Origin: Asterella californica
Taxonomy: Eukaryota; Streptophyta; Marchantiopsida; Marchantiales; Aytoniaceae
NCBI GenBank assembly: GCA_036924285.1
Contig: JAYKYS010000001.1
Span: 10,565,501 to 10,629,500 of the forward strand
Reading direction: 5' to 3'
Length of the DNA stretch: 64,000 nt
Shown here: in pieces, positions 11,944 through 24,483 of the stretch
Layout: the number at the start of each line of letters is the position of its first letter
How positions within the stretch are numbered: the first letter of the stretch is position 1
Program-made: the position numbers and the translations under genes
The notes under the pieces: generated by a model
Told to the model about the DNA's origin: nothing
The model's database searches: none
Seen by the model: the letters and a program-made list of their open reading frames with translations, nothing else

Positions 11944-12055
11944 AATCAATTCCCTGACACTCCCTGCCGGAAACGTTAAGGAATAAATTTACCGAGCATG
12001 CTGCGGTCTTCCATCAGAAGACAGAAGAGGGTGAAATTTTTTATTAAGCATGCTC
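11944..12055 (-). repeat. Double-hairpin repeat, copy 3 (order B-A, degenerate)
   Basis: The B-like part has ATTCCCTGACACTCCCTGCC facing GTTAAGGAATAAATT. The following GTCTTCC and GGAAGAC-like bases with AGAAGAGGGTGAA make a decayed hairpin A, flanked by GAGCATGC and GCATGCTC. Pairing is weaker than in copy 1. Confidence 0.45.
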
Positions 12056-12948
12056 GTGTATATCACATCAACTGCATGGTCACTAATTAGTATCTGGTCT
12101 CCGAAAGCACATCCACAAACATCAACCACAATGCTGTTGCATACATTGACAGTTTGTACGTGTCGGAGAAGCTGGTGATCCCATTTCTTTATCCCCACAT
12201 ATGTTAGGAACCAGCAAGCATAATGAGTTTCAAGCATTCCAGTTGTTCTTTCCCATTTTCGTATCTTTTATCAGGTAAGCAATTGAATGTAAACATGGCA
12301 CTTAACTGGGTGATTCGTTAAGAGAGCAAAAGTTCCCCAAAAGTTAATCGAGCATGCATATTATTGAGAGAAATGATGTGAAACGTTAAGGTGAATGGAT
12401 GCTACATTAATGTTTTGATTGATTTACTCGTCATGAAGACTAATCTATACAGTATGGGTATTTGCACCAAGTTTGTAAAAGCAGATGTAGCATATATATC
12501 TATCTATCATGATTGATATCTATAAGACCCTATATATATATATATATTAAAACTCTGCTCCCGGCAAGTCAAAAGCTCCAGAAGCAAAACATGGCCTAAA
12601 AACAAATAGACCCAAAATGCTGATGATTGATCTCTATAAAACTTTATAGTTCGTTTTCCCACTTTAAAGTTCTCATCCACTTTCTCTTGTCTGGTTGGAA
12701 GGAATGACATTTGCTAGATTCCTCACGCGCTTGCATCTAGCTTGCCGTCCAAGTTGAGGGTCCCCTCTTTGGACGATCTTGCCACCCATCTCGTCGATAC
12801 CGCTACCATAAAGTGCAATGTTGGTAGAGAGTAGCTGCTTTAAATTTCCGTTGCACCAAACGATCCTTCTTCTTTCTGGAAATATAATCATCTGGTTCTT
12901 GTGGGTCACCCTCGTTCCATTCCCAAAGCATGTACGGTTGGTAACTGG
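12056..12948. other. Intergenic, no gene recognised
   Basis: The sequence is AT-rich. It carries a short (TA)n run near 12532-12548. Open frames here have no recognisable domain. Confidence 0.45.
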
Positions 12949-12991
12949 TAACATTTCTAAATTTATTAATAAAATAAATTTAGAAATGTTA
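12949..12991. repeat. Perfect 19-bp inverted repeat with 5-nt loop
   Basis: The left arm 12949-12967 begins TAACATTTCTAAATTTATT. The right arm 12973-12991 is its exact complement, around a short AT loop. A perfect stem of this length in otherwise decayed DNA suggests a recent small inverted repeat or a miniature-element centre. I see no gene beside it. Confidence 0.85.
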
Positions 12992-13653
12992 TAGAATCAC
13001 TAAAGAGGGACAAAGATATACATATATTACGTCTCGTCTACAATAGATTCATTATTTGTATATTCATTATAGTCTAAAATACACAAAATAAATAGTGATG
13101 ATAAAAGAAACAGATTATATTATAAATTTCGAATATTTGCAAAATTGATATAGTAATAAAAGGTACAATATAATTCAGTATTGCACATGCCCAGAGGTTC
13201 TGACTAGTGACCCCAGATCCGGTTCAGATATGCTATCTTTTACTATAGATTATGCATCCCAAGCGCACCTTGGGAAGAACGTGTAGAAATAAAGACGCAA
13301 GATTACAGTGAAGATTCTTGGAGATGGTTTGATGTGGCTTTTTTTAACGCTTATGTTAGATGTTGTGTCTCTTATAGAAAATAATTATTTCTCCTCGAAG
13401 AGACTGTGGATGCATGCTGAATAAACTTCAGGGGAAGGGTTGTTCGTTTTGTGTTATTATAAACAATGTAAGTTTTATTTATCAATCAGAAATTATACTA
13501 ATATGAAAAACCAAAATTTCCTATAGGTGTTAATTGTTATCCAAGCGTAGACTTGCGAGGAGTCCTAGGAATAACCATAAGCAAGCGAAGACGCACTTTC
13601 AAGACTATGAAGGCAATCCTTTTGTAATTTACAGAAAATGTAAATCAAAATGT

Positions 13654-13709
13654 TAATTTATTCTCTAACACTTCCCTTCTTCAGGACCTGAAGGTTTAAG
13701 AATAAATTC
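13654..13709. repeat. Hairpin-B copy
   Basis: AATTTATTCTCTAACACTTC faces GAAGGTTTAAGAATAAATT around a loop of about 16 nt. This matches hairpin B of the double-hairpin family. A GAGCATG follows it, as in the 11.94-kb copy. Confidence 0.6.
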
Positions 13710-13769
13710 ATTGAGCATGTTTGCTTTATATGTGAATTATATGCTTTATTATTTTTTTCTTGCAGTAAA

Positions 13770-13819
13770 CTTAATTTATTACCTAACCTTTCTGTCAAAA
13801 AAAGTAGGTAATAATTTAT
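13770..13819. repeat. Hairpin-B copy
   Basis: AATTTATTACCTAACCTTTC faces AGTAGGTAATAATTT around an A-rich loop. This is a second hairpin-B copy only about 60 bp after the previous one. Confidence 0.65.
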
Positions 13820-14369
13820 GTCTAGATTAAAGTATTGTGTTTAAAAACACAGTACTTTAGCAGGCTCTTGCATTTATAGTTTTGATAGAGTGTGAGTCAA
13901 TGATTGTTTGATGAATTTTATTTGAATTTCATACAATCAACAGCCGCTAACAACAAGCATATAATCGCTGATCAAAATAAGAACTCGAGGAATTCTGGAA
14001 TTTCAAGGACTTACCTAGCAGAGAAACTGGTCGAAATATGATATTTGTGAATTAAGAATATTATCTGTTCTTGTGTTGTATTTCTCTCGTCTTTAATAAA
14101 ATACATGTTAGGTCATGTTATTTGTATCTTATTCCATTTAATCATCTTATCTCTGTAAAATATCAAAATCTAAATTCTCTCAAAGCTTACATGTTGGATA
14201 TGATCAGATTTTGATAATTAGTCTGAAATAGAGTTATAGTTACTTATAAAAAAAGTCACCTAATTATTCAAATATTTCCTAATAATGATAATAAGTTTTT
14301 AAAATTGAAGAATCACATGAAATTGACATCAATTTCGTAGAATACAAGCTATATTGGGACATAAGTCAT

Positions 14370-15162
14370 CCATGGAGTTCATGGATCGCTCAGACTCGTA
14401 TCTTGTAGAAGTTAGGTTTAGCGTAAAAAATATACAAAGATTCGTTGGATTCATTAAACATGGTCATCATAGACATGAAGTGCTCGACATTAACAAAACT
14501 GAAGAAGAAATCCATTCAAGACTTTGAGGAAGTTCAACTACAAAAGAAGCCCATGAAGTTCATGAAGCGATAAGACAAAAAGTGAAATGAAACAGTGGGA
14601 TGAAAGAAGACCGTTATATGCAAGAACATGACAAGCGAGACCAAGAAGCATTACATACGACCATCACACAAGATTGATGATGTTAAAGATTTAAGAGAGA
14701 ATCATCTACTAGTTGTTCTTGCAGAGGACGACAAGTCCTTTTGGATTTATAAAGTGTTAAAGAGTTTTGACTCGTTACGAGAGCAAATAACCTTGTAGGA
14801 TAGAAATCTAGTGGTATGAAATTGAATCGGTTGATCCTTATATCAGAAAGATTATCCAACTGGACGTAAGGTTCTGAGTGGTAGGGGAAGACCTGCACTC
14901 TACAAACAAGAGTTAGATATTTCAGAAGTACGAATTTTAGCTTCTGATTTTATTTCCATCACAAAGAATTCGACTGCATAAGACAACCATAATTCAAAAG
15001 AAGAATCAATTGTTTCGACTAGATTAAGAGATAGCAGTTAAAGCAATATTCAACCTACAGATGATAATGACGAAAAAGATCAAGATGGACTTGAGATAGC
15101 AAGTGATGAAGCATCGGAGAGTACTGAAGACGCAGACGCTAACTCTTCAGAGCCTTAGTTTC
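14370..15162 (+). pseudogene. Degenerate coding-like remnant, unidentified
   Basis: One plus-strand frame runs from an ATG near 14379 through about 48 codons to a TGA. It stays coding-like beyond that, with lysine/glutamate-rich residues and further stops, and another frame ends in an acidic tail (EIASDEASESTEDADANSSEP) near 15160. The pattern would fit a decayed retrotransposon gag or a transposon ORF, but I recognise no diagnostic motif. I flag it as remnant coding sequence only. Confidence 0.22.
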
Positions 15163-15862
15163 ACTTTATTTAAGTGAATCTTGAGAAGAGTATTGGTCCA
15201 AGGTCTTGCTATATCTTTCTATAGCTAGATACCCAATGTATTCTCAGACAAAAAAATTCATACTCTATGACATCTTTCACTGCGAGTCAAGTAACGAACG
15301 AGTCGATACAGAATCTTGTAAGTGTTGCAGATTCTATTATTGATCATCTGCTGAGTTGAGCGGAGTAAATTCTTATATCATGACATATCATTATATATAT
15401 ATATTTTTGGATTTGAAGTATTCAAGTGTGGATTATTTGTAATGATAAGTTGAGATTCTTCTCTTTCAGTGATCGATCATGATGAAATATGCAAAATGTA
15501 ATATAATTTTTTCATCAATTTATAAATATATATGAATTTGTCAAAAATTTACCTCCTCAGAAGTTAAGGTCAATCAAAGTTGAAACATAATCCATTTGCA
15601 GGTACTAGTTTTTGTTAGGTGCTGTTAATTCTAGATCCAGTTATCATTTGACAGTTATATATAAATTTATTTTTAAAATTCAATAAATAATTTCTACATA
15701 ACACTCACAATTCCTCCGATAAAAGTTCTCCAAAGGTAATTAAAGATGTTTATATGTATGCTTTCCATAGCTATGGACCTTTTCCCACATAGTCGAGTTT
15801 AGGTTTTATAGAGAAGTTTCTACAGTAACTTTTACCTTTCTTCACCTTCTATGGAAATGGAC

Positions 15863-15970
15863 TGAGGTTTTTGCTTAACCAGCATCCAAATACAAAAGAT
15901 GAACTTCAACATAATTCCAGTGAGTTTTCTTTTTTAATTTAAATTAATCAACACCCGCTGGGATTAATAT
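15863..15970 (+). repeat. Terminal-motif copy of the hairpin element family
   Basis: TGAGGTTTTTGCTTAACCAG at 15863 matches the outer end of the 23.06-kb inverted repeat and, more loosely, the sequence at 43594. A second AATCAACACCCGC block near 15945 parallels the second AACAGCACCCG block of that repeat. The double hairpin at 16114 follows about 150 bp later. Confidence 0.55.
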
Positions 15971-16113
15971 TTGGTGCAAAATTTGACCATCACATAGACA
16001 GTCGAGATATAGTGCACAGTAAAGAGACAATCTTTGGTGGACACAAAGTAGATTTTGTAAGCAAAGAAGAATTTGAATTCTTGAGAAGATGAAAAGTAAA
16101 AACCTCTATGGGA

Positions 16114-16217
16114 TATATATATTCACCTCTTCCATGCTCAGAAGAGGGGAATATGCAAATGCTTTTAATTTATCACCTAATTCCTTCCAACGGGAAGGGT
16201 TAGGTGAAAATTAAAGC
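16114..16217 (+). repeat. Double-hairpin repeat, copy 4 (order A-B, well preserved)
   Basis: Hairpin A (16114-16158) has ATATTCACCTCTTCC facing GAAGAGGGGAATATGCA. Hairpin B (16161-16217) begins GCTTTTAATTT and ends AAAATTAAAGC, with TCACCTAATTCCTTCC facing GGGAAGGGTTAGGTGA around three bases. This is one of the best preserved copies. Confidence 0.8.
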
Positions 16218-17556
16218 TTATAGAAAAGTGGTTTTCTGACAAGAAAGCAATTCGGTCTTGTGATTCTTGCTGCACGCTGCAATCCACATGCCTTATGGGT
16301 TTTCTCGGGAATATCCTACATGTACTCTAGAGTTAACATATAATATAAATATTAATAAATATTTTATATTAAAAATATTAAAAATAGTATTTATTATTTA
16401 TAAAATTCTCATTAACATATCAATGGCATCCCATTGTAGTGTTCGTTTCAGTGACGTTTTTAGACTTTTTATTTCTCTTTATGTTTAGATTTTTTCTTCG
16501 TCTGACAAAAATGCACTTTCGATACATATTATTTATCTCTTCTTGACCCGCAGAGTGCTAGTTAAACAAGAAAATTCACTGCAGTATTTGGGTGCTGATT
16601 AAGCCTTAAGTATGACTACAAGTGCTCTTGGTGGTCCAGAATATCTTATTTTGCGCGTTTGATTTCAGAGAACTGAAAAATTTACCCGTTATACATAACA
16701 TGCTTTTGGTTACAACGTCTTCATCCCAATTGAGAAATGAGAAATCAATTGAAGCTATTCATCAGTTTTACAAGTTATGATTCATCTCGAGACACTTAGT
16801 TTCTACAGAGAAATGTTAAGATGAAAATGTCGAGGCTTTTTGGAGAAAAAGACTCAAAAAACATTGTGAGAAAATATTTTTATTCCATTTCACTTTTTTA
16901 TACTCATACTCGGGGTTTAAGCAAAATTCTCCGTTGGGTCTAGAGGCTACTATCTGATAGTGACACTTACAAAACCCATCTTCTGGTTCGGTAAGTGGCC
17001 GGACCCACGATAGTAGTGACAAAGGCGGCCCCCAACTGCTACTCGAAGGTGAAGTCAAAGGCGGCCTTCTAAGTTTAGTAAAACCTAAAAGGAGCTAACT
17101 AGATAATGCTAAAACTGGAGGGGATTCCATATTCTTCAAAAGTTTAATATATTAAATATAGAGCCCGTCCTGGAGTCAAGCAAGTGGCGTGACTTGTTCA
17201 TGTCTACGCTGTCTCTGGGAGAGGTCTATTCTATGCACCGGAGGAATCATATTTGGGGGTCATCGTGGGAAAGGACAACCTTCACGAGATGCACTATCTT
17301 CGTTAGTGCCTGACCAGTTCGTCTTGCTCTCGAAGACATATATTCTTGTCTTCGAAGACTTTCAGTAAACTGGCATTTCTGCTCTATAGCATCTTTCTAC
17401 TTCCCTTTAGAATTCAAAAGCTCCTGCTTTCGGTCGAATGAATAATATGCATGCTTCCTCAACTCCAGAGTAGAGAAGCGCAAATAGACAATGTTACTTC
17501 ACTGTTGGGCCTGAGGGCCTCCCAAGGGGCATGAATAAAGTTTTGATTCATTGAAA
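16218..17556. other. AT-rich intergenic DNA
   Basis: I see no supported gene. Two AAGGCGGCC segments near 17020-17070 are a small direct repeat. Short frames here have no recognisable domain. Confidence 0.45.
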
Positions 17557-17645
17557 AAACTTATAAGAATTTATAAGTTTCTCATAATAAAGAAAAATAT
17601 AAGAAGGAATGAGATTTTAATACTGCTAAATGCAGTATTAAAATC
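17557..17645. repeat. Twin perfect hairpins
   Basis: The first, 17557-17580, is a perfect 10-bp stem (AAACTTATAA/TTATAAGTTT) with a 4-nt loop. The second, 17613-17645, is a perfect 14-bp stem (GATTTTAATACTGC and its complement) with a 5-nt loop. Only 32 bp separate them. The sequence differs from the A/B double-hairpin family, but the architecture is alike. Confidence 0.75.
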
Positions 17646-20600
17646 TTGCAGGTTTTACACTTTTATACGAGACAAACAGGAAAAAAAAGTGGATTCAACG
17701 AGAGTCCACACACGAGGATCCAATTAAAAGAAGAGGGGTTTCTTGCTGGTCCTTCAGCTCCCACAAAGAGCATCAAACACAATCAACAAGTTCTGCATTC
17801 CTGAAGTAGGACCTTAATCGGTGCATTATAATGTTACCATCTGTTACTAAACTAAAATCTGCACTCCAAGTCTCTCATCATATGAGAACTTGTTAGAACT
17901 GATACAGAAATCCAGGATCGACTTGTTAGAACTGATTAGAATCAAAACTTAAAGAAACGAAATTTACGCACTTTACTTAGACTTCAGATCTAGTACAGAC
18001 TGAGAAAGCCTCCTGTCATGCTATATACAAAGAAGGCGGGTTAATATACTAGATGTACATAACTACTCAGTTATCTCAAAGTGATTTACCTAACTGCTGT
18101 CATGAGTCCTCTAACTGCTATTACTGTATCTCTCACGTCAAAGTCTTTTCACAAGTCATCTCTTTCCTTTTTACCTTTCGCATGAGTTTAGATTTTACCT
18201 CTAATGATATTTATCACCGTGATCCTTGTAAAGCACTTGAACTTTCTAAGTAGATTGTGTGAAGCTCAATACAGTGACGAGATACTGACTACGGTAGTTT
18301 TCGTATCAAACATTATACAACGAAACAACGAAACTTTTCACAACTGTTTGTGAATCTTGTCCCCTTATCCTTCTGGTTAGCGTGTTGATGATGCTCTACT
18401 GTACCTACTCTCATGGGAACCAGTGACAGTTAGTAAGCTGAAAGTGCTCGATTGCTTGACAAACGATACTTCGATTCTCTGTGCTTTTACCAGAAGGGGG
18501 TGGGCTTAGCCCCGGTGTTCTTCCCTTCCGGGCGTTAGTTGCTTGGCCCTTCGGGTCCTTCTTTCCCTTGTAATGCTTGATGGGGTCTTTCCATCCGTTT
18601 GCTATTCATTGTGTCGCGTGTTTACTTTTACCAGAACCCACAGTCCAGTTGCTACTTGCTATCCATGAAGATGCAAGCTTTTGTTCACTGAAAGTATTTG
18701 CTTACCATGCAGAGTTGGAGTTCAGCTCATAACATTACTATGGTGTACCCCATTTCCATTTCTTATTGTTATGCAAGGTACCAATCATCAATGCTGGCTT
18801 TCTCTGAAAGTAGGGCACTGAGACTGAACTTTGAGGGGTCCTGTGCCACAAATTATTGCCGTCAGTGATGTTTGTTTTAGTCATATTCAACTTGATAACC
18901 TGCCGTCGTCGTAAAACCACATCGAAGTGGATCGAAGCACTGAAGAGATGAATTATAATTCCTTAAAGCTAACACTCCATGGTGTAAAGGTTCTGAGAGT
19001 TGGAAAGATGAAAAAGAACCATGTCGCCTGTAATAGACGGAATGTCACACAATCTAACGTTCATCGAGAAGGTGCTCTTGCAGCTGAGATCGAGTCGTGA
19101 CTTTCACCACTCACTAGACGCGACCAACTTCATAATTTATCCGATCCTACACTGCCAAGTCTCTCGATTATTCGACAACTTTCACAGGAAATCTGAGCCT
19201 CGAAAAACTTAACGTGGTATCGGTCAGGATGACAACATTTGACACCCATCTCATCTAAGTTCAGGAGAGGTCGAACCGTCCAGCATCCAGCGAATGATCG
19301 GCTCTTTGCAAAACTTTATGAAGACCGGCAGTCTTGGAGCGAAGAATAAAAAGTAGTAATAAATTATTTCTTACACAGACCGACAAAAGTCCTGGAGATC
19401 GTCACAAGTAGTCCCATGATGGTCTTCTAACTGTATGATGTTCTGTAAAGCGCATCTAGGAAACCACAGTCTAGCGCATGATGCTGTCATCATATATCCT
19501 ACGCGTATCCGAGAGTCACGCTGAAGAAGTTGGGCACCTCGCATATTTTCTGATAGCCTTTTCATTCTCTCCTCATGGCAAGATGGTTGAAGTTATCCCT
19601 TTAGAACTAATAGTACTAGCACTAGTAATACAAAAGCGTCCCAGAAAGTTCCTCCCAAAGTATGGAATTCGGTTGATTTTGCTGGCCACTGTCAAAGTGC
19701 CACCTCGAGCAGATTGTGGACAGTTCGGAAAATGCATAGCAGCCAGGAACAAAAGGGAAGCTGATGAGTGGCGCTCTCACACGCGGAACTCTCGAAGTCC
19801 ACGATACACACTCTGCCTGATTGATACTGGCAGCAGTGCCGACCCCTATCTCTGTCCTTCCAAGGGAGGGGCGCGTTTCACCATCAGGTCTTTATCCTTT
19901 GATCCACCTTTGATTCCAGGACGCTGTCCATGGACCAGAAGAGGTGCCCTCCACTATTTACTTGTAGCATTTCGGTAATGCGAGGTGTAAGATTCTGAAT
20001 CTCAAAGAGAAAGCCCCGGCCCATTCATTCTGTTCGTGGCATGCATAATGTAGTGTAGACTACAGAAGTCCTCCCTAGTCATCAGAAGTCTCCTGTAGTC
20101 AGATGAATACATCAGCAAAATACTTCCACTTATGAATAGGGTAACTGAGAGAGAGAAGAAAGAAAGGAAGTCTAGTATTTCCCGGTCATGCACTTCTGTG
20201 TGGATTGCGTGTGTTACGTATGATCCACGTTATAGTATATATGAAGGGTCGGGTTAGTCTTTTTAACTGAAATTATTCCCTTGAAGCATCAGCCTTTAGT
20301 GTTAGAACTTACGAACGGTACTGTTCTTTGCTTAGGTATGAGCGGTGTAAAAGTTTAGAAAGAAGATTCTTCACCGAGAAAAGGAGAGAAGCCGTAGTTT
20401 ATCAAAGAGTAACTTTGTATAGAATCGTGAATCGCTGAAGGGGACCTTGTTAGTTGACAGTACTATTTCGTCAGACTCGCTGATTTTTCCGGTATCTAAA
20501 ACTTGGAGTCACTCCATACGGCCAAAACTCATGGCCAAAACGAGTGAAAAGCAAAAATCAAGTAAGAAACGTCCGCAGACTCCTTGCCGAAGTCGTAACT

Positions 20601-23035
20601 TCTCACACGGACCAAAGCAAAGATTCCAACTTTTACACCCCGTTACATGGTTTGACCCGAGAGATGCATCTGATGGAGAGAACTCAAAGTACAGGGCAGG
20701 TCTTGGTCAGTGCAGCAGGGTCGAGTACTGACTACTGAGCAAAGCACACTGGCACTGGCACAGTAGGGATGAACGACCAATAGTAGTTGACTAAACTTGA
20801 GTTTCTTTATTCATATTCTTACTTGGTATCATGATGCTGCTGAAATACTCGTCCTGAGTAAACACAAAGTACTTTAAAGCTTTTCAGTATTGCATGCTGA
20901 GTGAACATCACTGACACTTGTTACCCAACCTTTAAACCTCATTTTCCTTATGAGTCCTTCTAGGAAAAGACCATTTAGGAAATGACACGCGGAACTGCTG
21001 TATGTCCCCAGGCCCTACTGTAGAAATCGCAAGGTACCGGTTCAGAACTCTTGAGAAGTTCAAGTGTCACTGTGTTGGTATTCAGAATCTCAGCTCTCCT
21101 AATGTTCACTAGAGCTTTAACTCCGAGCCTTTTCAAGTAAACCGATATTCTACTTTCACATTGGCAAAGAAGACAAAAGATAATGGTTCAGTACAAGTTA
21201 AGGAGAAATGGGGGCGCTTCGGACCAGTATTTTCAGACGTTATATATACCTCTTACGTCTCTGAAACCTTTGTAAAAACGTAGAAAAGTCCAATGTGCCG
21301 AAAGGGAACATGATTCAGACAGTGTTCCTTGTGTCACATCTGTACTTCCTTAGTTCTACTCTCTCGTATCAGATTCAGCCCAGCTCGAAACTCTAGGAGA
21401 TGCCTGCGAAGATCAGGTGCCATGCCCCTGACACGGTTACTTTTCCTCTAAGTTTCAGTGCTCTTTCCCTATTCATCACAATGGCATCACTGTGGCAGTC
21501 CTCAAAGTTTCATATAGGACCGCCATTTGGAAGAAGCTGAACAGAATCGAGCAGACCAGCACAGACACGTTGCAATGAAAGTGGCGAGTAAAAGCGATAT
21601 ATCACACGCTCGAAAGACCACCAGGCGCACCAGGAGGAAGTGCCACAGCAGACCTTAGACTTATGTAGTCATCTCTCAGACTTGCCTGGAAAGTTTATTC
21701 TCTATGTGTATCGACCCCATCTTGTGGAATATTGGGTTGTTAGGCATCCGTACGTTAGAACAAGTGAAGCCCAAGCAAACTCCTTATTCCTCCACCTAGA
21801 GATAGCACAAGTTGATGTGCTAATCTACAATGATGTCGTGGTGACAAGTGCTTCGAGCCAGATCTCCTCATAAAAGCGTTACTTCCTCAGATATTCACCT
21901 TGTGATATATATTTTAATGAAAGCGAAAGCTGTGATAGAATTGAGTTCTATGTCACATGTCACTGCGTATCTGCCCAGACTACATTGATCCAGTTATGGA
22001 GCTAAGCATGCACATACGACTTTACATTGTATTACGAGATCATGCTAACTCTGTTCGAGTTGTTGGTTCTAAGATAAGAGAGAACTTGAAACACCGGTTG
22101 GTGAAAACCTTTTCCCGGGTCAATCGATGTAAAAGTCTGCTTCACGATACTCCTTAAACTTTAAAGATCTCTTCGTTGCTTTGACTATATATTACCACCT
22201 TTAGGACCTTTATCTGAACAGCTTGAATTCGTTAGGTTGATAACATCTCATGGGCTAGCTAGCAGGATTATTTATTATTCTAGCTAGCAGTCGAAGCTGT
22301 TCACTGGACAACATGGCTTATCTTGAAAGTGCTCATTTACAACGTATAAATTAGACCCTCCTTAAGCTTGCATCATTGCATTCTTTTACTCTTCTTTACA
22401 AGCTCTGAAATAATGTGTGCTTGGAGGTACGGTAAGGACTCTCACAATCCGCTTCTCTTGCCATACTTGCACCTTGAAGGACAGCCAGTCTAACCTTTTG
22501 ATCCCCTACACTTCTCTCTCTTAAAAATTTTGTATCAAGCAAATCTATAAATCACAGTAATTGTCATACAGATTTATAGACAACACCAGAATAATACTAT
22601 AACTTTGAGGTGAACATATTCCTGCGGCAGTTGCACACTTTTTTCTCTGCAAACTAACAAGTATTTTGTACTTCTCGTTTGTACGAGCCTTACACATTCC
22701 TGAAATTAGAGGTGAAAACGGAAGAACAGAGGAGAAAGTGAATGGATATTCTTCTGCCAAGCTTTTAGCCAAATTTCAGTTTGGTCCTGTGGATTCAGCA
22801 TATTTAGAGCTGCAACCATCTAAAGACGAAGTGCATTCAATCACCTCTAGAATCCCGGAAACAAAGTGAAAATAAGCTAAAGCTCAAGAAGGAAATTTGA
22901 ACTGAGAAGAATATTCTTCCGGCTAGGCTTCACAGCGTTAGTGCACGCACTTAAGATTCAGTTGAAACTTCCAGGACTGGACCTAGGCATGATTGCCAGC
23001 AGAAACTGCTCCAGATAGAGATTCTACTGCGTAAG
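17646..23035. other. Intergenic, no gene recognised
   Basis: Short open frames are scattered through 18-22.9 kb, the longest being 166 codons at 19478-19975 (plus), but none has a recognisable domain or splice context. A GC-rich patch at about 18490-18600 (GGGCTTAGCCCC and GGCCCTTCGGGTCC) stands out in base composition and may be an inserted repeat fragment. CTAGCTAG-containing repeats flank 22255-22290. Confidence 0.4.
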
Positions 23036-23057
23036 CACTACTAGGGGGTGTCAAAGT

Positions 23058-23421
23058 TGAGGTTTTTGCTTAAACAGCACCCGCAGAGAATAGTACAGCT
23101 TGAACGTCACCACAGTCCTAATATTTAGTTAAACAGCACCCGGTAAGGTTAACGACTCTTCATCCGGTGACTAGAACCGGGAGAGCGCTTGGGTCTAACC
23201 CTCCTCCTAGGAGAGAAGGAGGGCCCTAGGTCCCACGCTTGGTCGCTTGCACATTTCCGGCAGCGATGGAAGAACTTCCCCGCATTTCTTCGGTTGCCGC
23301 ATAGCGGCTTCATCGCCCCCCATTCCGTTCGCCCATTCCTCCCGCCCGTTCCGTGTGCTAAACGTTTCGGTTCGTGCATTCCTCCAGCCCGTTGAACATC
23401 CGAGTCCATCAGCAGTGGGCG
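23058..23421 (+). repeat. Left terminal inverted repeat
   Basis: It is the reverse complement of 29593-29957. It contains two CAGCACCCG blocks, a CCTCCTCCTAGGAG palindrome region and a GC-rich inner half. That makes it far more GC-rich than the AT-rich interior of the element. Confidence 0.8.
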
Positions 23422-24121
23422 CCGGTGCCTCCCAGCCTCTCAGGAAGGAATAAGTTTATTGTTAAGAAAAGTTAGAGCCTCCACCATCATATTTTTGCTC
23501 ACACGGTGTATGAAAGGGTGTTTAGTGACATTTGAAACGTAATATGCTAACATGATAAACTCTTTAACAATAACGGATACATGCATTTTACGTATACAAG
23601 AGTAAATAGGTGTACATATGACAAAGAAAAGATTCAAGAGTAATGGAGTAACAACTTACATGGAGTTCAGGAAGAAGTGTCCGATATATGGGTTTATTAT
23701 GAATATCTAATGGGTTGCAATGAACGACTAATGGGTTATAGAGATCAAAGTGACAAAGAGTAACGAAAGAAGTACTACGGTGTTTGGATTTATTATGATA
23801 AACTAATGGGTTACATATTCAAGGTTACTTTATGCAGGAAGAAAGAAAAACAGACATACATACGAGTAATTAATTTAATCAGAGCCAAAAAATCAATTCA
23901 AGTCCAAACAAGAAAAAAACATACGAGTAATTAATAAGTTCAGTGCTTGCTTGCGTAATATATTTGTTTGATTATAAAAAGAATTAATTCCAAAAATAAA
24001 ATAAAATCCTAAAATGAGAAAAAACAAAGAATTTAATTCGTACAAATTAAATTGTGTATTTTAAGTACACAAGTACGGTGGTTTTGTTCTATTTTCTTTG
24101 GATGGATGGGAGATGTACAGC

Positions 24122-24219
24122 AAGATCCTATTCTCTCCAACAAGAAAGGTTAGGAGATAAATTAGAGGATATGCATATTTGCCCTCTTCTGAACTTGGAA
24201 GAGGGGGAAATATACATGC
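24122..24219 (-). repeat. Double-hairpin repeat, copy 5 (order B-A, inside the foldback element)
   Basis: Hairpin A (24168-24219) is well preserved: ATATGCATATTTGCCCTCTT pairs with GAAGAGGGGGAAATAT around an 8-nt loop. The preceding B hairpin keeps CCTATTCTCTCC and GAAAGGTTAGGAGATAAATT but has lost its left outer arm. Confidence 0.6.
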
Positions 24220-24483
24220 CAAAAAGGAGTGTGTAGTAAGAAGCGGTTCCATGGATATGGCGAGTCAAAGTCTTGGAATTTCAGAGGCGGAAAAGGTGGT
24301 AAGGAAAGGTTCGTAGACTCGTAGTCAAGTGAGAAGTGAGGTAAGGGCAAACGGTTGGATGGTGGATTGCATATGCTGCTCTAGATGAACATAATCAATT
24401 GTGCATCCACCATCAGGACAAACCCCACCCACTTGTTGTTATCGATCGAACAAACCAGGATGTACTTGTTTTTGCAGAGAATG

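Noticed and set aside
19478..19978. 166-codon plus-strand frame as a gene
   Set aside because: No domain, no conserved motif, no convincing splice context, and the composition is like its noncoding surroundings.
23149..23453. Overlapping open frames in the left terminal inverted repeat
   Set aside because: These are GC-rich frames in a repeat arm. The inverted arm shows different frames with stops, and there is no domain.
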